A stretch of DNA of 64,000 bases from Microbulbifer agarilyticus (GTDB taxonomy: Bacteria; Pseudomonadota; Gammaproteobacteria; Pseudomonadales; Cellvibrionaceae): positions 101,487 to 165,486 of the forward strand of contig NZ_JAHVKO010000007.1 of NCBI RefSeq assembly GCF_019800665.1, in the 5' to 3' direction. The notes under the pieces were generated by a model. The model saw only the letters and a program-made list of their open reading frames with translations. It searched no databases and was not told the origin of the DNA. This document shows positions 19,982-29,666 of this stretch, piece after piece; positions within the stretch are counted from its first letter, which is position 1, and each line of letters begins with the position of its first letter. A program made the position numbers and the translations under genes.

Positions 19982-20794
19982 GTGACTACATTAAATAATC
20001 GAATCGATCGTCGCTTTTCCAAACTGCGCAGCGAAGGCCGCAAGGCGCTGGTTACCTATATCGTCGCCGGCGATGGCGGCCTGGAAAATACCGTTGATCT
20101 GATGCATCAGCTGGTTGCCAGTGGCTCCGACCTGATTGAGCTGGGGGTTCCGTTTTCAGATCCGATGGCCGAGGGGCCGGTGATCCAGAAGGGGCACGAG
20201 CGCGCGCTCGAGCACAAGGCCTCACTGCGTAAGTGTCTGGCACTGATTGAAGAGTTCCGCACCAAGGATGCCGAGACCCCGGTGATCTTGATGGGCTACG
20301 CCAACCCCATTGAAAAAATGGGTGCGGAAGTGTTTGCGGATGCGCTCCAGGCCGCTGGCGGTGACGGCGCGCTGACCGTGGACCTGCCGGCGGAAGAGGC
20401 GGTGCCGCTGAACGAATTGTTGAGAGCCCGCGATCTGCGCAATATCTTTTTGCTGACGCCTACGACCAGCGACGAGCGGATTGCCGAGATTACCGAGCTG
20501 GCCAGTGGCTTTGTCTACTATGTATCGCTCAAGGGTGTGACCGGTGCCGGTCACCTGGACCTCGATTCCGTGCATGAGAACCTGACCCGTATCCGCCGCT
20601 TCACCGATTTGCCCCTGTGTGTGGGCTTCGGTATCAAGGATGGCGCCTCCGCAAAAGCGGTGAGTGCCGACGGAGACGGCGCGGTGGTCGGCAGTGTGCT
20701 GGTGTCCGCAGTGGGCGAATCTGCCGACGCTGCCGCCGCCAAAGACCGTGTGGGCGCCATTGTGGGCGAAATGCGCTCCGCGCTGGATAGTTGA
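19982..20794 (+). CDS. trpA: Tryptophan synthase alpha chain
   Basis: A 270-residue TIM-barrel subunit that cleaves indole-3-glycerol phosphate and channels indole to TrpB. The conserved IELGVPFSDPMAEGPVIQ segment contains the catalytic Glu, and VGFGIKDG is in the second half. The start is GTG at 19982, 11 bp after trpB, with a purine-rich ribosome-binding site. It is the last gene of trpFBA. Confidence 0.95.
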   Translation: MTTLNNRIDRRFSKLRSEGRKALVTYIVAGDGGLENTVDLMHQLVASGSDLIELGVPFSDPMAEGPVIQKGHERALEHKASLRKCLALIEEFRTKDAETPVILMGYANPIEKMGAEVFADALQAAGGDGALTVDLPAEEAVPLNELLRARDLRNIFLLTPTTSDERIAEITELASGFVYYVSLKGVTGAGHLDLDSVHENLTRIRRFTDLPLCVGFGIKDGASAKAVSADGDGAVVGSVLVSAVGESADAAAAKDRVGAIVGEMRSALDS

Positions 20795-20835
20795 ATTAGG
20801 TAGTCGAGTTAGATAGTTGAGTTAACAGGCGACCG

Positions 20836-20854
20836 CCCCTTGCTCCGCAAGGGG
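20836..20854 (+). repeat. Perfect hairpin after trpA
   Basis: CCCCTTGC (20836-20843) / GCAAGGGG (20847-20854) is a perfect 8-bp stem with a 3-nt loop about 40 bp after trpA. Only TTCTGC follows, so it is a weak terminator at best. Confidence 0.4.
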
Positions 20855-21052
20855 TTCTGCAGTGAGGTGATTGCGGCGCCAGCAGAGGTTGGCCAGAAAG
20901 CCCGAATAGGCGGCTTATCTGGCCAAGAGCAATCTTTCTGAAAGTGGTTTAATTCGCGGTTTTAGAATTGCCGGTCATATAGTCTGACCTCTACTTCGCA
21001 AGGGGTCGAAGCCCGGCGACTCAATCCTGCAAGCATTGGATTTGGAAACAGA

Positions 21053-21907
21053 ATGAGCTGGTTAGAAAAAATTGTTCCCTCCGTCATTCGCGCTGAACGT
21101 CGTCCCGGTGCCAGCAAGGTACCCGAAGGCGTTTGGAAAAAGTGCGTAAAGTGCGATTCCACCCTGTATCTCCCGGAGCTGGAGCGCAATCTGGATGTGT
21201 GTCCGAAGTGCGATCACCATTTCCGTATCGGCGCTCGCCGTCGTCTGGACATGTTCCTGGATACTGAACACCGGGAAGAGCTGGCGACAGATGTCGAGCC
21301 GGTGGATCGTCTGAAGTTCAAGGACGTCAAAAAATACAAAGACCGCCTGACCCAGGCGCAGAAGGCGACCGGCGAGAAAGATGCGCTGGTAGCCATGCAA
21401 GGGTTGCTGGAAGGCAAGCCAGTGGTTGCGGTCGCGTTTGAGTTTGCCTTTCACGGCGGTTCCATGGGCTATGTCGTGGGTGAGAAATTCACCCGCGCAG
21501 CCCAGCGCGCGCTGGAAGAAAACATTCCCCTGGTGTGCTTTTCCGCGACCGGCGGTGCCCGCATGCAGGAGGCACTGATCTCGCTGATGCAGATGGCGAA
21601 GACTTCTGCGGTACTCGAGAAAATGCGTATGGCCGGTGTGCCGTACATCTCGATCATGACCGACCCGGTTTACGGTGGCGTTTCTGCCTCTCTGGCACTG
21701 TTGGGTGATATCAATGCCGCGGAGCCGGGCGCTCGCGCCGGTTTTGCTGGGCCGAATATCATCGAGCAGACTATTCGTCAGAAGCTGCCGAAAGGCTTCC
21801 AGCGTGCTGAATTCCTGCTGGAGCATGGTGCCATCGATATGATTATTCCGCGTAAAGATATGCGCAATACCGTTGGCCGTTTGTTAAGTAAGCTGACCAA
21901 CAATTAA
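21053..21907 (+). CDS. accD: Acetyl-CoA carboxylase carboxyltransferase subunit beta
   Basis: A 284-residue subunit that, with AccA, transfers the carboxyl group from biotin to acetyl-CoA in fatty acid synthesis. An N-terminal zinc ribbon (Cys31, Cys34, Cys50, Cys53) is followed by the crotonase-like carboxyltransferase fold with [13 protein letters not shown] and [12 protein letters not shown]. It sits between trpA and folC, as in many gammaproteobacteria. All four zinc cysteines are present. Confidence 0.95.
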   Translation: MSWLEKIVPSVIRAERRPGASKVPEGVWKKCVKCDSTLYLPELERNLDVCPKCDHHFRIGARRRLDMFLDTEHREELATDVEPVDRLKFKDVKKYKDRLTQAQKATGEKDALVAMQGLLEGKPVVAVAFEFAFHGGSMGYVVGEKFTRAAQRALEENIPLVCFSATGGARMQEALISLMQMAKTSAVLEKMRMAGVPYISIMTDPVYGGVSASLALLGDINAAEPGARAGFAGPNIIEQTIRQKLPKGFQRAEFLLEHGAIDMIIPRKDMRNTVGRLLSKLTNN

Positions 21908-22097
21908 AGCCTTTTGCGGTCCCGCTCTCGTTCTTGGGCGGGGCCGTCGCTCCCTTTCTACACTTTTCTTCTCGACCCGGTTTTCCCCCGTCGTCCTTTT
22001 ACTATTTTCAATCGCCCCCCAATTCGGCTCGTTATTGCCTGTTCTCTCTGGGCTTTCCTGAATAGAATTCTCGTTCTGACGAACGTTTGGTGCATTC

Positions 22098-23351
22098 ATG
22101 AGTGACCTTCAATCCTGGCTTGCTCGCCTGGAAAAGCTACACCCCACAGAAATCGAACTTGGTCTTGAGCGGGTTTCCGCCGTGGCGCGTACACTCGATG
22201 TACAGACGCCGGCACGGCGTGTGATCACCGTCGGTGGTACCAATGGCAAGGGCAGTTGTGTGCGCACCATGGAAGCGCTGTTGCGCGCAGGGGATCACTC
22301 GGTGGGCGCCTACAGTTCACCACATCTGTTGCGTTTCAACGAACGCATTCGGGTGAATGGTGAAGAGGTCAGCGATGCGCAGCTCATTGAGGCCTTTGAG
22401 GCGGTAGACGCGGCGCGCGGCGATATCAGCCTGACCTATTTTGAATTCACCACATTGGCTGGCCTTTGGTTGTTCAAGCGCGCGGATGTGGAGTTCGCAC
22501 TGCTGGAAGTAGGTCTCGGCGGCCGACTGGACGCGGTGAACCTGGTGGACCCCGATATATCCATCATCACCAGTGTGGCGGTGGATCACGAAGCCTGGCT
22601 CGGCAATGACCGCGAGGTGATTGGTCGTGAGAAGGCGGGGATCTTGCGCGCGGGCAAGACGTTTGTGTGTGCGGATCCGCAGCCACCGGCGTCGGTGGTG
22701 GATGCATCCCGGGAGTTGGGATGCGACGGCTATTTTATCGACCATCAGTTTTCTCTGATCGAAGGTGAGTACCTGCTAAAAGCGGAACCGGAACTGCGCA
22801 TTGGGTTGCCAGAACTGCGCTTGCCTCCCTCCAGTGTGGCTGCAGCAATAACCGCTCTGGTGCTGGCCGGCGAGTTGCCGGGCGTAGAGCAGGTGTGCGA
22901 TGTCCTCGCCGCACTGCAAATGCCCGGGCGCTGTCAGGCGGTCCGCTATAAGGAGCGCGACTTGTTACTGGATGTGGGGCATAACCCTGCGGCGGCGGAA
23001 TACCTGGCGCGGTGGTTGGCTGGTCACCCGGTTGCCGGCCGCACCGTTGCACTGGTGGCGGTGATGGCGGATAAGGATCTGGATGGGCTTGTTGCTCCGC
23101 TAAGGGGGTTGGTGGACCACTGGTATCCGGCGGTTTTGCCGGATAATCCCCGGGCCGCGGATGCCGAGCAGGTCCGCGCCGGGCTTGCCGCTGCGGGTGT
23201 TAAAGCGGGGCAAGTGGAAGAAGTGGGTAAACCTGTGGCGGAGCAGCTTGAGCTGGCCGCTGCTGCCCTGGGCTGCGAAGACAGGTTGCTTGTATTCGGT
23301 TCTTTCTTTACCGTTGCAGAGGTTTTGTCAGCAATTCAGCCGCTCAAGTGA
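22098..23351 (+). CDS. folC: Bifunctional folylpolyglutamate/dihydrofolate synthase
   Basis: A 417-residue Mur-ligase-family enzyme that adds glutamate to dihydropteroate and then to reduced folates. The ATP-binding loop GGTNGKGSC is at residues 46-54; LEVGLGGRLDAVN and DVGHNPAA are further family motifs. The SPOR gene begins about 40 bp later. Together with folE upstream it gives the window two steps of the folate pathway. Confidence 0.94.
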   Translation: MSDLQSWLARLEKLHPTEIELGLERVSAVARTLDVQTPARRVITVGGTNGKGSCVRTMEALLRAGDHSVGAYSSPHLLRFNERIRVNGEEVSDAQLIEAFEAVDAARGDISLTYFEFTTLAGLWLFKRADVEFALLEVGLGGRLDAVNLVDPDISIITSVAVDHEAWLGNDREVIGREKAGILRAGKTFVCADPQPPASVVDASRELGCDGYFIDHQFSLIEGEYLLKAEPELRIGLPELRLPPSSVAAAITALVLAGELPGVEQVCDVLAALQMPGRCQAVRYKERDLLLDVGHNPAAAEYLARWLAGHPVAGRTVALVAVMADKDLDGLVAPLRGLVDHWYPAVLPDNPRAADAEQVRAGLAAAGVKAGQVEEVGKPVAEQLELAAAALGCEDRLLVFGSFFTVAEVLSAIQPLK

Positions 23352-23388
23352 GCAAAGTAGCCTAGAGCAGCGACAAGAGAGCAACGAA

Positions 23389-24102
23389 ATGGCCGGCCGG
23401 AACAGCGAATCCGATTCTTTTAATCAATGCCCAGAAGGTGCACCACGTCGTCTGAACGACGGGGTAAAGCAGCGTATTGTCGGTGCACTGGTACTGGCGG
23501 CGTTGGCGGTCATCTTTCTGCCCAGTCTGTTTGACCGGGAAGGGGCGCGTTACATTGATGTCACCAGCCAGATTCCGGCACCTCCGGATATTACCCCTAT
23601 CACCATTGCTGAGCCGCAGCCGGTAGAAAACGTCGAGCCAGCGCCGCCGGTAAACGAAGTCTTCCAGCCGGAGTATGTCGAGCAATCGGGGCCCGCCCCG
23701 GAGTCGGTGTCCTCCTCCAATGACGACGCAGCGAGTTCAAAACCCGACAAGCCCGCCGCCGCGGTGGCGAAAGTCGAGCCGGCCAAGCCAGAACCCAAGT
23801 CTGAGCCCGCCCCCGAACTGCAGATGCCAGCAGAAGAAACCCAGCTGGATGACAACGGGTTGCCCGAAGGCTGGGTGGTGCAGGTTGGTGCCTATAAGGA
23901 AGTGGCGAGCGCTGACCGGATGCGCAACCAGCTGATGGATGCCGGTTTCAGAGCCTACACCCGTGCGGTCGATACCCCCAAGGGGCGCCTGGTGCGGGTG
24001 TTTGTGGGACCCAAGCTAAGTCGGGTGGATGCGCAGTCAGACAAGCAGAAGCTGGATAAATTGCTGAAAACCCAGACTCTCATCCTGCGCTATCGCGCCT
24101 GA
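23389..24102 (+). CDS. SPOR-domain cell-division/envelope protein (DedD-like)
   Basis: A 237-residue protein with a short cytoplasmic N-terminus, a membrane helix at about residues 30-47 (VGALVLAALAVIFLPSLF), a Pro/Ala/Glu-rich periplasmic linker, and a C-terminal SPOR domain (about 160-235, starting WVVQVGAYKE). SPOR domains bind denuded peptidoglycan at the division site. The folC-SPOR-cvpA order is that of E. coli dedD and Pseudomonas. The start at 23389 (MAGRNSESD) lies after the folC stop; the frame itself is open far into folC but there only as a shadow. Confidence 0.88.
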   Translation: MAGRNSESDSFNQCPEGAPRRLNDGVKQRIVGALVLAALAVIFLPSLFDREGARYIDVTSQIPAPPDITPITIAEPQPVENVEPAPPVNEVFQPEYVEQSGPAPESVSSSNDDAASSKPDKPAAAVAKVEPAKPEPKSEPAPELQMPAEETQLDDNGLPEGWVVQVGAYKEVASADRMRNQLMDAGFRAYTRAVDTPKGRLVRVFVGPKLSRVDAQSDKQKLDKLLKTQTLILRYRA

Positions 24103-24232
24103 TACCGGGGCCTGTGGCGGGACCTTAAGATCTCCGTTTGTGAAGTGGTTCAGTGAATGGCTTCCTTGGCCCGGGTCGGTAAGTTAGAATGCGCGCTCTT
24201 CGCGGCAGCCGCCGCGTAGCAGGTAGGGTTGA

Positions 24233-24730
24233 ATGAACTGGGCTGACTGGACCATTCTGGCAATCATTGCCATCTCGACGCTTATCGGCTTGAGCCGAGG
24301 CTTTGTGCGCGAAGTCCTGTCGCTACTTACATGGGTGGCGGCCTTTGTCGTGGCCATGATGTTTCGTGACCAGCTGGCCCCGTTGCTTTCCAACCTCGTC
24401 GATACGCCTTCACTGCAGGTCATCGCGGCCTTTTCCATACTCTTTATTGTCACCTTGTTAGCAGGCGCGGGCCTGAATATGTTTTTGTCTGCGTTTGTGG
24501 AAGCCACCGGGCTTTCGGGGACAGACCGGGTGCTGGGGATGGTATTTGGCTTGTTCCGCGGTTGCATCGTGGTGATGGCGCTGTTGATCTTTGCTCCGGC
24601 ACTGGCACCGGTGGATCAGGACAGCTGGTGGCAGCAGTCGGCGTTAATACCGAATTTTCTTGAATTTGAAGATCGCGCACGCGAAGCGGCCGGCGCGATA
24701 AAGGACTTCTTCGCAGCGCAATTTGACTGA
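24233..24730 (+). CDS. cvpA: CvpA family membrane protein
   Basis: A 165-residue inner-membrane protein of the CvpA family, with four hydrophobic segments (about 5-30, 31-50, 62-88 and 100-125). It begins MNWADWTILAIIAISTLIGL, typical of the family. CvpA was named for colicin V production and is linked to envelope stress resistance; its mechanism is unclear. It directly precedes purF, as in E. coli, and is probably co-transcribed with it. Confidence 0.93.
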   Translation: MNWADWTILAIIAISTLIGLSRGFVREVLSLLTWVAAFVVAMMFRDQLAPLLSNLVDTPSLQVIAAFSILFIVTLLAGAGLNMFLSAFVEATGLSGTDRVLGMVFGLFRGCIVVMALLIFAPALAPVDQDSWWQQSALIPNFLEFEDRAREAAGAIKDFFAAQFD

Positions 24731-24798
24731 TCGATGGGCTGCAGGAGGCGGCGCTGGATCACCGAGACCATTTCAAAATGACTGGGGTTATCTGAAGT

Positions 24799-26277
24799 AT
24801 GTGTGGCATCGTTGGAATCGTCGGTAAGAGTGACGTCAATCTGCAGTTGTATGACGCCCTTACCCTGTTGCAGCACCGGGGCCAAGACGCCGCCGGCATC
24901 GTCACCTGTGACGGTGACCGTCTGAACCAGCAAAAGGCGAACGGCCTGGTGCGCGATGTGTTCCGCGCGCGCCACATGCAGCGCCTTACCGGTAACTTCG
25001 GTATCGGCCATGTTCGCTATCCCACCGCGGGTAGCTCCGGTCCTGCGCTGGCTCAGCCGTTCTACGTGAACTCCCCTTACGGTATTGCCATGGCGCACAA
25101 TGGCAACCTCACCAATGTAAAAGAGGTGAAGGAGCAGATCTTTCAGCAGGACCTGCGCCATATTAATACCGATTCAGACTCTGAAGTGCTGCTCAACGTG
25201 TTCGCCCACGAACTGCACAAGCAGCACAAGCTGCAGCCAAAAGCGGAAGATATCTTTACCGCAATGCGCGCCGTGCATAAGCGTGTGAGCGGTGGCTACG
25301 CCTGTGTGGCGATGATTGTGGGCTATGGCATTGTTGCCTTCCGCGATCCAAACGGTATTCGCCCGCTGGTATACGGCAAGCGCGAGACCGAGCAGGGTAC
25401 CGAATATATGGTGGCCTCCGAGTCGGTTGCGCTGGACGTACTCGGCTACTCCCTGGTGCGCGATGTGGCGCCGGGCGAATGTATCTACATCGAGCTGGAC
25501 GGCACCGTGCACTCCGAGCAGTGTGCGGAAAACCCGCAGCTGCGTCCGTGCATTTTCGAACACGTTTATTTTGCCCGCCCGGACTCCATCATGGATGGTG
25601 TTTCCGTGCACAAGGCGCGTCTGCGTCAGGGCGAGCACCTGGCAGAAAAAATCCTGCGCGAGCGCCCGGACCACGACATCGATGTGGTTATTCCGATTCC
25701 GGACTCCTCCCGTTCCGCAGGCCAGATGGTTGCCCACCGTCTGGGCGTGAAGTTCCGTGAAGGTATGGTGAAGAACCGCTATATCGGCCGAACCTTTATC
25801 ATGCCGGGACAGAAGCAACGCAAGAAGTCTGTGCGCCAGAAACTGAACCCGATTGCGCTGGAGTTCCGTGGCAAGAATGTATTGCTGGTAGACGACTCGA
25901 TCGTGCGTGGTACTACCTGTAAGCAGATTATCCAGATGGCCCGCGAGGCCGGAGCGGCAAAAGTGTACTTTGCATCCGCAGCGCCGGCGGTTAAGTACCC
26001 GAACGTGTACGGTATTGATATGCCGTCTGCCACCGAACTGGTTGCGCACAACCGCACCACCGAAGAAGTGTGTGAAGAGATCGGGGCAGACTGGCTGATT
26101 TATCAGGACCTGGATGAGCTGATCGTTTCCTCTGCCGATGGCAACAGCGAAATCAAAGAGTTTGATTGCGCGGTGTTTGATGGCAAGTACATCACCGGTG
26201 ATGTAACCGAGGAGTACCTGGACAGCCTGCACGCAGCGCGCAACGATACCGCCAAAGGTAACGAAAGCGCGTTATAA
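24799..26277 (+). CDS. purF: Amidophosphoribosyltransferase
   Basis: A 492-residue enzyme for the first committed step of purine synthesis. It starts MCGIVGIVG, so Cys2 becomes the N-terminal nucleophile of the glutamine amidotransferase domain. The C-terminal phosphoribosyltransferase domain shows the PRPP loop [13 protein letters not shown]. Length is near the usual 500 residues. A perfect terminator follows. No separate purine operator could be recognised upstream. Confidence 0.96.
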   Translation: MCGIVGIVGKSDVNLQLYDALTLLQHRGQDAAGIVTCDGDRLNQQKANGLVRDVFRARHMQRLTGNFGIGHVRYPTAGSSGPALAQPFYVNSPYGIAMAHNGNLTNVKEVKEQIFQQDLRHINTDSDSEVLLNVFAHELHKQHKLQPKAEDIFTAMRAVHKRVSGGYACVAMIVGYGIVAFRDPNGIRPLVYGKRETEQGTEYMVASESVALDVLGYSLVRDVAPGECIYIELDGTVHSEQCAENPQLRPCIFEHVYFARPDSIMDGVSVHKARLRQGEHLAEKILRERPDHDIDVVIPIPDSSRSAGQMVAHRLGVKFREGMVKNRYIGRTFIMPGQKQRKKSVRQKLNPIALEFRGKNVLLVDDSIVRGTTCKQIIQMAREAGAAKVYFASAAPAVKYPNVYGIDMPSATELVAHNRTTEEVCEEIGADWLIYQDLDELIVSSADGNSEIKEFDCAVFDGKYITGDVTEEYLDSLHAARNDTAKGNESAL

Positions 26278-26304
26278 GCTGCCCAAGCTATTTTTCGCAC
26301 AGAG

Positions 26305-26337
26305 AAGGCCCACCAATTGGTGGGCCTTTTTGTTTTT
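26305..26337 (+). terminator. Rho-independent terminator after purF
   Basis: The 20-bp palindrome GGCCCACC-AATT-GGTGGGCC (26307-26326) is followed by TTTTTGTTTTT. It closes the cvpA-purF unit before metZ. Confidence 0.93.
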
Positions 26338-26427
26338 ACACAACGCGCAGGCAGTGCTCCACGCAGGCTCGTTTCTTGGGGTAAGATTACCGGTTCAGAT
26401 GATTTTTAAATCCGGGACGGATACCCC

Positions 26428-27612
26428 ATGTTTGAAGATGACGGCTATGCACTGGAAACACTGGCAGTAAGAGCGGGCCAGAGCCGGTCGGCGGAAGGCG
26501 AACACGCCGAGCCTATCTACACCACTTCCAGTTACGTCTTTCCCTCCGCGGCAGAAGCCGCCGCGCGTTTTTCCGGGGATTCTCCCGGCAATGTGTACTC
26601 GCGCTACACCAACCCCACCGTGCGCATGTTCGAAGAGCGCATTGCTGCACTGGAAGGCGGGGAGGCGGCCGTCGCTACCTCCAGCGGTATGGCCGCGATC
26701 CTGAGCCTGTGCATGGCGACGCTAAAAAGTGGCGACAAGGTGATCTGTTCACGCAGTGTGTTCGGTACAACGACTGCGCTATTTACCCGTTACATGGTGA
26801 AGTTTGGGGTCAAGGTCAGTTTTGTGGAGCTGACCGACTTCCAGGCCTGGCAGGATGCGTTAGACGGCGATACCAAGTTGCTGTTTATGGAGACGCCGTC
26901 AAACCCACTGTGTGAGGTTGCGGATATCCGTGCCATGGCAGACCTGGCCCACAGTGCTGGCGCGCAGCTGGTGGTAGATAACTGCTTCTGCACCCCGGCG
27001 CTGCAGCGCCCGCTGGATCTGGGTGCGGACATTGTGGTGCATTCCGCCACCAAGTTCCTGGACGGGCAGGGCCGCTGTCTCGGTGGCGTGGTTGTGGGCA
27101 AGCAGGAGCTGATGGATGAAGTGGTGATCTTCCTGCGCACCTGCGGTCCCAGCCTGAGCCCGTTTAACGCCTGGGTATTCCTCAAAGGCCTGGAGACCCT
27201 CAGCCTGCGCATGCGCGCGCATTGCACCAGTGCTTTGGATATCGCCTGGTGGCTGAATGAGCATGCGCAAGTAGAGAAGGTCAATTATGTGGGTCTGCCG
27301 AGCCATCCGAATCACCAGCTGGCCGCGGCACAGCAGTCCGGTTTTGGTGCGGTGTTCAGCTTTACCGTGCCCGGGGGACGGGAGGCTGCCTGGAAAGTGA
27401 TCGATGCCTGCAAGATTTTCTCGGTGACCGCGAATCTCGGCGATGCCAAAAGCACCATTGTGCACCCGGCCACCACCACGCATGGTCGCCTGAGTGACGA
27501 GGACAAGGAAAAGGCTGGTATTAGCGAAAACCTGATCCGCATCTCTGTGGGTCTGGAGAATGTCGAGGACCTTAAAGCCGATCTGGCGCGGGGTTTGTCG
27601 GCACTAGTCTAG
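26428..27612 (+). CDS. metZ: O-succinylhomoserine sulfhydrylase
   Basis: A 394-residue PLP enzyme of the Cys/Met metabolism family. It makes homocysteine directly from O-succinylhomoserine and sulfide, the route used by Pseudomonas. The PLP lysine is Lys209 in HSATKFLDGQGR, and YSRYTNPTVRMFE and SSGMAAIL are family motifs. The purF-metZ neighbourhood matches Pseudomonas metZ, which supports this name over cystathionine gamma-synthase. A hairpin lies downstream. Confidence 0.92.
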   Translation: MFEDDGYALETLAVRAGQSRSAEGEHAEPIYTTSSYVFPSAAEAAARFSGDSPGNVYSRYTNPTVRMFEERIAALEGGEAAVATSSGMAAILSLCMATLKSGDKVICSRSVFGTTTALFTRYMVKFGVKVSFVELTDFQAWQDALDGDTKLLFMETPSNPLCEVADIRAMADLAHSAGAQLVVDNCFCTPALQRPLDLGADIVVHSATKFLDGQGRCLGGVVVGKQELMDEVVIFLRTCGPSLSPFNAWVFLKGLETLSLRMRAHCTSALDIAWWLNEHAQVEKVNYVGLPSHPNHQLAAAQQSGFGAVFSFTVPGGREAAWKVIDACKIFSVTANLGDAKSTIVHPATTTHGRLSDEDKEKAGISENLIRISVGLENVEDLKADLARGLSALV

Positions 27613-27657
27613 CGGGCTTAAAAGAGCCACAATGGCGTGAAATGAGACATTGTGAAG

Positions 27658-27678
27658 GGCCCCGCCGGGTGCGGGGCC
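27658..27678 (+). terminator. Hairpin after metZ
   Basis: GGCCCCGC (27658-27665) / GCGGGGCC (27671-27678) makes a perfect 8-bp stem with a 5-nt loop, 45 bp after the metZ stop. The following TATCATT is only weakly T-rich, so termination may be partial. Confidence 0.5.
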
Positions 27679-27723
27679 TATCATTAATGGCTAAGAGATA
27701 AACCGAGCAGTAATGGATTTGCC

Positions 27724-28635
27724 GTGCAAAAAATCATCTCCGCCATCGTCGAGGATATCGGTAAGGTTCTTCTGGGTAAGGAGCACCAGGTAAAGCTGGC
27801 GCTGGCTTGCCTGTTGGCGCGCGGTCACCTGTTGATCGAAGATTTGCCCGGTATGGGCAAGACCACCCTGGCGCACGCCCTGGGGAGGGTGCTTGGGCTC
27901 TCTCACAAGCGGGTCCAATTCACCAGCGACATGCTGCCGGCGGATATTATTGGTATCAGCATTTTCGAGCGTGAGACCGGGCAATTCCGTTTCCATGAGG
28001 GGCCGGTGTTCAGTCAGCTGCTGCTCGCGGATGAGATCAACCGCAGCTCTCCCAAGACCCAGAGCGCATTACTGGAGGCCATGGAGGAGCGTCAGGTCAG
28101 TGTGGATGGCGAGACCCGCCCACTACCGGAACCCTTCTTTGTTATCGCCACCCAGAACCCGCTGCAACAGTCCGGCACCTTTGTGCTGCCGGAATCCCAG
28201 TTGGACCGCTTTCTGATGCGTATTAGCCTGGGGTACCCCACCCGCGAGGCCGAGCGCGCGCTGTTCAATGGCGTCGACCCGCGTGCGCAGCTGGCGCAGA
28301 TCACGCCGCGCATCAACAGCGAAGGGCTGCGCAAGCTACAGGGACTGGTGCACCAGGTGAAAGCCTCCGACTCGCTGCTCGATTACCTGGAGCGCCTGGT
28401 GCAGCACACGCGTCAGAGCGCCGAATGCGGTGTAGGCCTGTCTCCCCGCGGTGCCCTGGCACTGCTGCATGCGGCCCGCGCCTGGGCGCTGATCCACAAC
28501 CGCGGTCATATCCTGCCGGAAGATTTACAGGCGGTTCTTCCCGCCGTCGCCGGTCACCGCCTGCAAACGGATGGTGGCGATGGCGCGCAACTGGTCGAGC
28601 GCATGATGCACCAAGTGGACATCATCGCTGCCTGA
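27724..28635 (+). CDS. MoxR-type AAA+ ATPase
   Basis: A 303-residue AAA_3/MoxR ATPase. Walker A LPGMGKTT is at 41-48 and Walker B LLLADEIN at about 99-106, with the C-terminal lid after about 220. MoxR ATPases act as chaperones for the assembly or activation of partner proteins, usually with DUF58 and VWA proteins. The start is GTG at 27724. It is the first gene of a tight moxR-DUF58-tgpA unit; here no VWA-domain genes follow. Confidence 0.9.
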   Translation: MQKIISAIVEDIGKVLLGKEHQVKLALACLLARGHLLIEDLPGMGKTTLAHALGRVLGLSHKRVQFTSDMLPADIIGISIFERETGQFRFHEGPVFSQLLLADEINRSSPKTQSALLEAMEERQVSVDGETRPLPEPFFVIATQNPLQQSGTFVLPESQLDRFLMRISLGYPTREAERALFNGVDPRAQLAQITPRINSEGLRKLQGLVHQVKASDSLLDYLERLVQHTRQSAECGVGLSPRGALALLHAARAWALIHNRGHILPEDLQAVLPAVAGHRLQTDGGDGAQLVERMMHQVDIIAA

Positions 28636-28655
28636 GGCGAGTGAGGGGCCGGCCA

Positions 28656-29666
28656 GTGCTCGAAAAAATTTCCTTTAAAGCGGTAAGCGATAACAGTGAA
28701 GCCGGCGGGCTGCTGCAGCAGCGGTGGTTGCGCTGGCTGAATCGTCGCTTGCCGCCTGCGTCGACGGTTACCCTCAATCACCGCAAATTGTTCGTACTGC
28801 CCACCGCCGCCGGTATGGGGTTCCTGCTGCTGATCGTTCTGCTTTGGCTGCTGGGCACCAACTACGAAAATAACCTGGTGCTCGCGCTGGTATTCATGCT
28901 GGTGGGAGTGTTCGTGATATTGCCGGTGCACACCTTTGCCAACCTGTCGGGGCTCAAACTGCGCCTGCAAGAAGTAGAGCCCGCATTTGCCGGTGATTTC
29001 GGCCGCGCCAAAATCGTACTGGAGAAAACCGGCAAGCGCTCTCATGAACGGGTGCGGCTGTGCTGGCCACCGGAAGAGGGGGCGCTGGTAGATATTATCG
29101 ATAGTGAGCCGACGGAAGTGACCCTCGAGCTTCCTCTGATACGTCGAGGAAAAGTGCGCGCGCCGCGGATTCGCGTGGAAAGTCGCTTTCCCGCAGGGTT
29201 GTTCAAGTGCTGGAGTTGGGTGGACCTGGATGTCGAGTTTCTGGTGTATCCGCAACCCAGGTCTGCCGGACCGTTGCCCTGGGGCGCGAGCGTTGGTGAA
29301 GGCGATCAGGAGAAAACCCACTCCGCAGGCGGTGACGATTTCGCCGGGCTGAAAAGTTATCAGGCCGGTGACTCGCTGCGCCACGTGGCGTGGAAGCAAT
29401 TTGCCGGTGGGCGCGACCTTTACAGTAAAGAGTATGCCTCCGGCAGTGATGCCCGCCTGTGGCTGGATTGGGATTTACTGGCCGGCCGTGAGTTGGAGAC
29501 CCGCCTGAGTAATCTGTGTGCCTGGGTGCTTGAGGCGGAACGCGCGCAAGTGGCTTACGGCCTGCGCATTCCGGGGCAGGCCTTGGCGCCTGCGATCGGC
29601 GCTGCACACCGACAAAAAGCGCTGACCTTGCTGGCATTGTTCCCGGTACAGGGGGTGTCATCGTGA
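28656..29666 (+). CDS. DUF58 domain membrane protein
   Basis: A 336-residue protein with two adjacent membrane helices (about residues 44-88) and a C-terminal DUF58 domain marked by DDFAGLKSYQAGDSLRHVAW and WLDWD, a VWA-like fold. It is predicted to work with the MoxR ATPase encoded just upstream. A GTG at 28656, 20 bp after the moxR stop and behind GAGGGG, is the likely start; the open frame upstream lies inside moxR. Its stop overlaps the next start. Confidence 0.85.
   Translation: MLEKISFKAVSDNSEAGGLLQQRWLRWLNRRLPPASTVTLNHRKLFVLPTAAGMGFLLLIVLLWLLGTNYENNLVLALVFMLVGVFVILPVHTFANLSGLKLRLQEVEPAFAGDFGRAKIVLEKTGKRSHERVRLCWPPEEGALVDIIDSEPTEVTLELPLIRRGKVRAPRIRVESRFPAGLFKCWSWVDLDVEFLVYPQPRSAGPLPWGASVGEGDQEKTHSAGGDDFAGLKSYQAGDSLRHVAWKQFAGGRDLYSKEYASGSDARLWLDWDLLAGRELETRLSNLCAWVLEAERAQVAYGLRIPGQALAPAIGAAHRQKALTLLALFPVQGVSS

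Noticed and set aside
28425..28655. Longer N-terminus of the DUF58 protein
   Set aside because: That part lies inside moxR in another frame and is Arg/Pro-rich shadow sequence; GTG at 28656 with GAGGGG upstream fits better.
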